Source: Streptomyces sp. TS71-3 (GTDB lineage Bacteria > Actinomycetota > Actinomycetes > Streptomycetales > Streptomycetaceae). Taken from it: a DNA stretch of 64,000 nt. The notes under the pieces were generated by a model that was given only the letters and a program-made list of their open reading frames with translations, did not search any database and was not told the origin of the DNA. The translations under genes were made by a program, and so were the position numbers. Shown piece by piece: positions 61,048 to 64,000 of this stretch. The stretch lies in the NCBI RefSeq assembly GCF_018327685.1, contig NZ_BNEL01000001.1, positions 62,001 to 126,000 on the forward strand. The letters are read 5' to 3'. Positions within the stretch are counted from its first letter, which is position 1; every line of letters begins with the position of its first letter.

Positions 61048-62700
61048 ATGGACACGGAGTCCGAGCCGTACGTCCGCCTGGCGACCCTGCGGCAGTTGCA
61101 CCAGGTCATGGCGGACATGAACACCGCCCGCAGCCTCGCCGACACCCTCCAGAACGTCGCGGACGGCGTGGTGGAGGGCCTCGGCTACGAGCTGTCCTGC
61201 GTCAACCTGGTGCGGCCCGATGGCGACCTCGTCGTCGCCGCGCTGGCGGGTGACCGCGCCGCGGAGGCGCTGATCACGGGCCGCGTCGGCTCCCGGCTGG
61301 CCTGGGAGCGCAGGCTGTCCATGGGCGAGGCCTGGGGGGACCTGCGGTTCATCCCGCACACCGAGGGCTGGATCCTCGACGACGACGACGTCCCGCAGTG
61401 GTTCACCGAGGGCCCCGAGCCGCGCTTCGAGGACGAGTGGCATCCGTCCGACCGGCTCTTCGCGCCCCTGTACGCGCCGGGCGCCTCCGGCGGCGACCTG
61501 CTCGGCGTGATCTCCGTGGACCGCCCGCGCAACGGCCGCAGGCCCGGCCCCTGGGGCCGCGAGGCCCTCCAGATGTACGCGTTCCAGGCCGCCATCGCGA
61601 TCAGCAACGCCCGGCTGCGGGCCAACATGCAGCGCGCCCTGGTCCGCCTGGAGCGCGAGCAGCAGGCCCTGCGCGCCAGTGAGGAATCCTTCCGACAGGC
61701 CTTCGAGTACGCGCCCTCCGGCATGGCCATCGCGGAGATGGGCGGCGACCAGCACGGCCGCATCCTGCGCAGCAACGACGCCCTGTGCCGCCTGCTGGGC
61801 CGCCCCGCCTCGATGATGCGGCGCTACTCGTTCTCCGACCTCGTGCACCCGGAGGACATCGGCACGCTGCTGCGCACCTCCGCCGAGGGCGGCCGCGCCG
61901 AGCTGCGCCTGGCCAGGCGCGACGGCACCTACATGTGGGTCTCGCTGCGCAACTCCGTCGTCGCCGACGCGGCCGACGGCCCCCGCTTCCTGCTCACCCA
62001 CGTCGAGGACATCGAGGAGCGCAAGCGCCGCGAGCTGCAACTCGCCCACCGCGCCTCGCACGACTCGCTCACCGGCCTGCCCAACTCCGCCGAGCTGCGC
62101 GCCCGGCTCGGCGCCCGGCTCTGCGGCCGTCCGCAGTCCCTGCCGCCGTCCGACATCGATTCCCTCGACGCCGCCTACGCGGGCCCGCCGCTCGGCGACC
62201 TCGGCTACGGCCCCGGCGGCCCCGCGGCTGCGGCCGCGGCGGGCTTCCCGGGCCACGACCACGTGCACACGGTCGCCCCGGACGACGAGGCCGACGACGG
62301 CACGAAGGGCCTCGCCGTGCTCTTCTGCGACCTGGACGGCTTCAAGTCGATCAACGACCGCTTCGGGCACCACACCGGCGACGCCGTGCTCATCGAGGTC
62401 GCCCGCCGCCTCACCAGCGGCGTACGGGACGGCGACACGGTCGCCAGGCTCGGCGGCGACGAGTTCGTCGTCCTCGCCGACGGCCTCGGCCGCGCGGACG
62501 CGCAGGACCTCGCGGTCCGCCTGCGGAACGCCATCATCCCCCCGATCAAGGTCGACGGCCGCGCGGTCCGCGTCGGCGCCAGCTTCGGGATCGGCTGGGC
62601 ACACTGCGGCATGTCGGCGGACGAAGTATTGAAATCAGCTGACCAACGGATGTACATCGAGAAGCGCTCGCGTGCGAAACAGCACAGACGAGCGGGCTAA
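61048..62700 (+). CDS. GAF-PAS-GGDEF diguanylate cyclase (CdgB-like)
   Basis: 550 residues from ATG 61048 (GGGGAGG 8 nt upstream). A GAF domain (QNVADGVVEGLGYELSCVNL, LFAPLYAPGASGGDLLGVIS), then a PAS domain (FRQAFEYAPSGMAIAEMGGD, RDGTYMWVSLRNSVVADAAD), then GGDEF (ASHDSLTGLPNSAELRARLG, CDLDGFKSINDRFGHHTGDA, active site RLGGDEFVVLAD at 467-478). A Gly/Ala-rich insert of about 65 residues sits between the first GGDEF helix and the rest. It should make c-di-GMP from GTP, controlling development through BldD and WhiG/RsiG. No EAL domain. Confidence 0.93.
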   Translation: MDTESEPYVRLATLRQLHQVMADMNTARSLADTLQNVADGVVEGLGYELSCVNLVRPDGDLVVAALAGDRAAEALITGRVGSRLAWERRLSMGEAWGDLRFIPHTEGWILDDDDVPQWFTEGPEPRFEDEWHPSDRLFAPLYAPGASGGDLLGVISVDRPRNGRRPGPWGREALQMYAFQAAIAISNARLRANMQRALVRLEREQQALRASEESFRQAFEYAPSGMAIAEMGGDQHGRILRSNDALCRLLGRPASMMRRYSFSDLVHPEDIGTLLRTSAEGGRAELRLARRDGTYMWVSLRNSVVADAADGPRFLLTHVEDIEERKRRELQLAHRASHDSLTGLPNSAELRARLGARLCGRPQSLPPSDIDSLDAAYAGPPLGDLGYGPGGPAAAAAAGFPGHDHVHTVAPDDEADDGTKGLAVLFCDLDGFKSINDRFGHHTGDAVLIEVARRLTSGVRDGDTVARLGGDEFVVLADGLGRADAQDLAVRLRNAIIPPIKVDGRAVRVGASFGIGWAHCGMSADEVLKSADQRMYIEKRSRAKQHRRAG

Positions 62701-62884
62701 CCGCAGGTCAGCGCCGGGCCGGGGACCCGGATGCGGCCGGTGGCCCAGAATGGGACCGGCGAGAGCGGGTACGCTCGGCTGGTCCGCAGACCTGTAGAGA
62801 CCGCACAGACCACGTGTGCCCCCCTGCCCGGCAGCGCGCCGGCGGGACCGCACCGACCCCGTGTGCCAAGGAGTGACCAAGGGA

Positions 62885-63928
62885 ATGACGGCCGGCAACA
62901 GCGGCGAGAGCAAGCCCGAGGACGACGACCCGTTCGGTTATCTGTACGCCGACGGGCAGGCGTCCGGGGCCACCCCGCCCGGCGGGGGCGGCGGCTACGG
63001 CTACCCGGGTCAGCGGTCCTCGTACAACCAGGTCCGCACCGTGGGCGGCCGCCAGTACGGGCAGCAGGCCCAGGGCGCCCGCGGCGGCGGGTACGGATAC
63101 CCGCCCCAGCAGGGCCAGCCCGGACAGGGCCGCCCCGGGGCGCCCGGCCAGGACGGGCAGACCGCCGCCTACGGGCAGATCCCCCAGCAGGGCTACCACC
63201 AGCCCAACGCCCACTACCAGGCCCCCGAGACCATGGCCGGCGCCCCGCCGCGCCAGGGCCCCCCGCCCGGGTACGACACCGAGGGCCGGGGCAGGCGCAG
63301 CGGCGGACCCAACACCAAGGGGCTGCTGATCGGCGCGCTCGCGGTGGTCGCCGCGGTCGTCATCGGCATCGGCATCGCCGTGCTCACCGGCGGCGACGGC
63401 GACGACAGCAAGGCCCAGGCAGGAGGTGGCTCCGGCGCCGCGGACACCGCAGGACCGGGCGACACCGCGCCCCCGAAGCAGTCCTCCGGGGAGGCCGGCA
63501 AGCTGCCCAAGTCCGACGCCAAGGCCCTGAAGCTCGACGGCGGCACGGCCACGGCCTCGGACATCAAGGGCGCCAAGGCGGACGGCGGCATCTACGTCGC
63601 GGGCCTCAACCAGGTCGGCGCGTCCGCCACCTGGACGGTCAACGGCATCCCGGCCGGCGGCAAGTACACGCTGTACATCGGCTACGGCGTGCCCGGCAAG
63701 GACGCGAACGCCACCCTCACGGTCAACGGCACCCCGCAGACCACCCCGCTCAGCCTCAAGAACTGGGCGAACGCCCCGGCGGGCGACTGGGAGAAGGGGT
63801 GGACCCGCTCGTACTTCTACCTGGAGCTCAACAAGGGGACGAACACCGTCAAGATCTCCTGCGAGCAGGGGAACCAGTGCGACGCGAACCTCGACCAGGT
63901 CTGGCTCGTGAAGGGCTGGAAGAAGTAA
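62885..63928 (+). CDS. Membrane-anchored protein with extracellular CBM35-like domain
   Basis: 347 residues from ATG 62885 (AAGGAG 11 nt upstream). Residues 1-135 are Gly/Gln/Pro/Tyr-rich and cytoplasmic; one TM helix (GLLIGALAVVAAVVIGIGIA) follows. After a linker, residues 220-347 form a beta-sandwich with DGGIYVAGLNQVGASATWTV, GGKYTLYIGYGVPGKDANAT and KGTNTVKISCEQGNQCDANL, DQVWLVKGW, like CBM35/CBM6 carbohydrate-binding modules with one Cys pair. It may bind cell-wall or extracellular glycans. A hairpin follows. Confidence 0.85.
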   Translation: MTAGNSGESKPEDDDPFGYLYADGQASGATPPGGGGGYGYPGQRSSYNQVRTVGGRQYGQQAQGARGGGYGYPPQQGQPGQGRPGAPGQDGQTAAYGQIPQQGYHQPNAHYQAPETMAGAPPRQGPPPGYDTEGRGRRSGGPNTKGLLIGALAVVAAVVIGIGIAVLTGGDGDDSKAQAGGGSGAADTAGPGDTAPPKQSSGEAGKLPKSDAKALKLDGGTATASDIKGAKADGGIYVAGLNQVGASATWTVNGIPAGGKYTLYIGYGVPGKDANATLTVNGTPQTTPLSLKNWANAPAGDWEKGWTRSYFYLELNKGTNTVKISCEQGNQCDANLDQVWLVKGWKK

Positions 63929-63945
63929 CCCCCGGCTGAGCGGCT

Positions 63946-63970
63946 GAGCCGCCGGTTCGCCCGGCGGCTC
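63946..63970 (+). terminator. Hairpin terminator
   Basis: Perfect 10-bp stem GAGCCGCCGG / CCGGCGGCTC with a 5-nt loop, 17 bp after the stop. Confidence 0.75.
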
Positions 63971-64000
63971 CTGCTTGGCGACTCCCATGCGGCGTCTCCC

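Overview
The window is chromosomal DNA from a Streptomyces-type actinomycete. G+C is very high and strongly third-position biased, GTG starts are frequent, and the backbone genes follow the known Streptomyces core order: mshA, a YbjN protein, gpm, phoU, phoR-phoP, carD, ispD-ispF, cysS, rlmB, a DoxX protein, msiK, and finally a GAF-PAS-GGDEF diguanylate cyclase resembling CdgB. At least eleven genes start with the leaderless geometry TAnnnT, 6-7 nt, RTG, which is common in this genus.

Layout. 1-8.97 kb: the 3'-truncated edge of a REC/PP2C phosphatase, a methyltransferase, mshA, the YbjN protein, a Tat-exported beta-helix protein, a 13-bp tandem repeat and a DUF574-type methyltransferase. 9.1-19.3 kb: an accessory block bounded by perfect 64-bp direct repeats. 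One copy lies inside an intact MFS gene; the other is fused to a PIN-domain remnant. The block carries a GNAT gene, a compact lasso-peptide operon (lasA, lasC, lasB, GNAT; all junctions after lasC are 4-bp overlaps), an HhH-GPD glycosylase-like gene, a five-gene translationally coupled operon of small unknown proteins, an XRE/DUF5753 regulator broken by one amber codon, and a DUF397 gene.

19.7-27 kb: gpm, a Cys-rich miniprotein, phoU divergent from phoRP with a PHO-box array between them, and a lipoprotein; a 1.55-kb IS4-family element sits between the lipoprotein gene and carD. 27.7-37.8 kb: carD, ispDF, cysS, rlmB, DoxX, a sugar nucleotidyltransferase and a small anchored protein. 38-45.2 kb: msiK, tRNA-Thr(TGT), an SH3-like exported protein, an AraC regulator, a frameshifted remnant, and a TetR gene divergent from SDR and aldehyde dehydrogenase genes.

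45.8-64 kb: a SARP-like regulator divergent from a haloacetate-dehalogenase-like hydrolase; an HTH plus Clp-N pair divergent from an aminoglycoside-type phosphotransferase with twin 18-bp operators between them; GNAT, MFS, a quinone-reductase pseudogene split by a 38-bp repeat, a flavoprotein remnant, a pentapeptide protein, TerD, an ArfB-like hydrolase, flavin reductase, diguanylate cyclase and a membrane-anchored CBM-like protein.

The most interesting system is the lasso operon. Its predicted 15-residue core has Gly1, Glu8 and Lys10 placed as in acetylated lasso peptides of the albusnodin type, and a GNAT gene is coupled to the operon. Noncoding DNA is unusually repeat-rich: several unrelated tandem arrays and one dispersed family (core GGGGCGCGGGGAACTGCGCG, 12 copies), mostly in gaps between gene ends.
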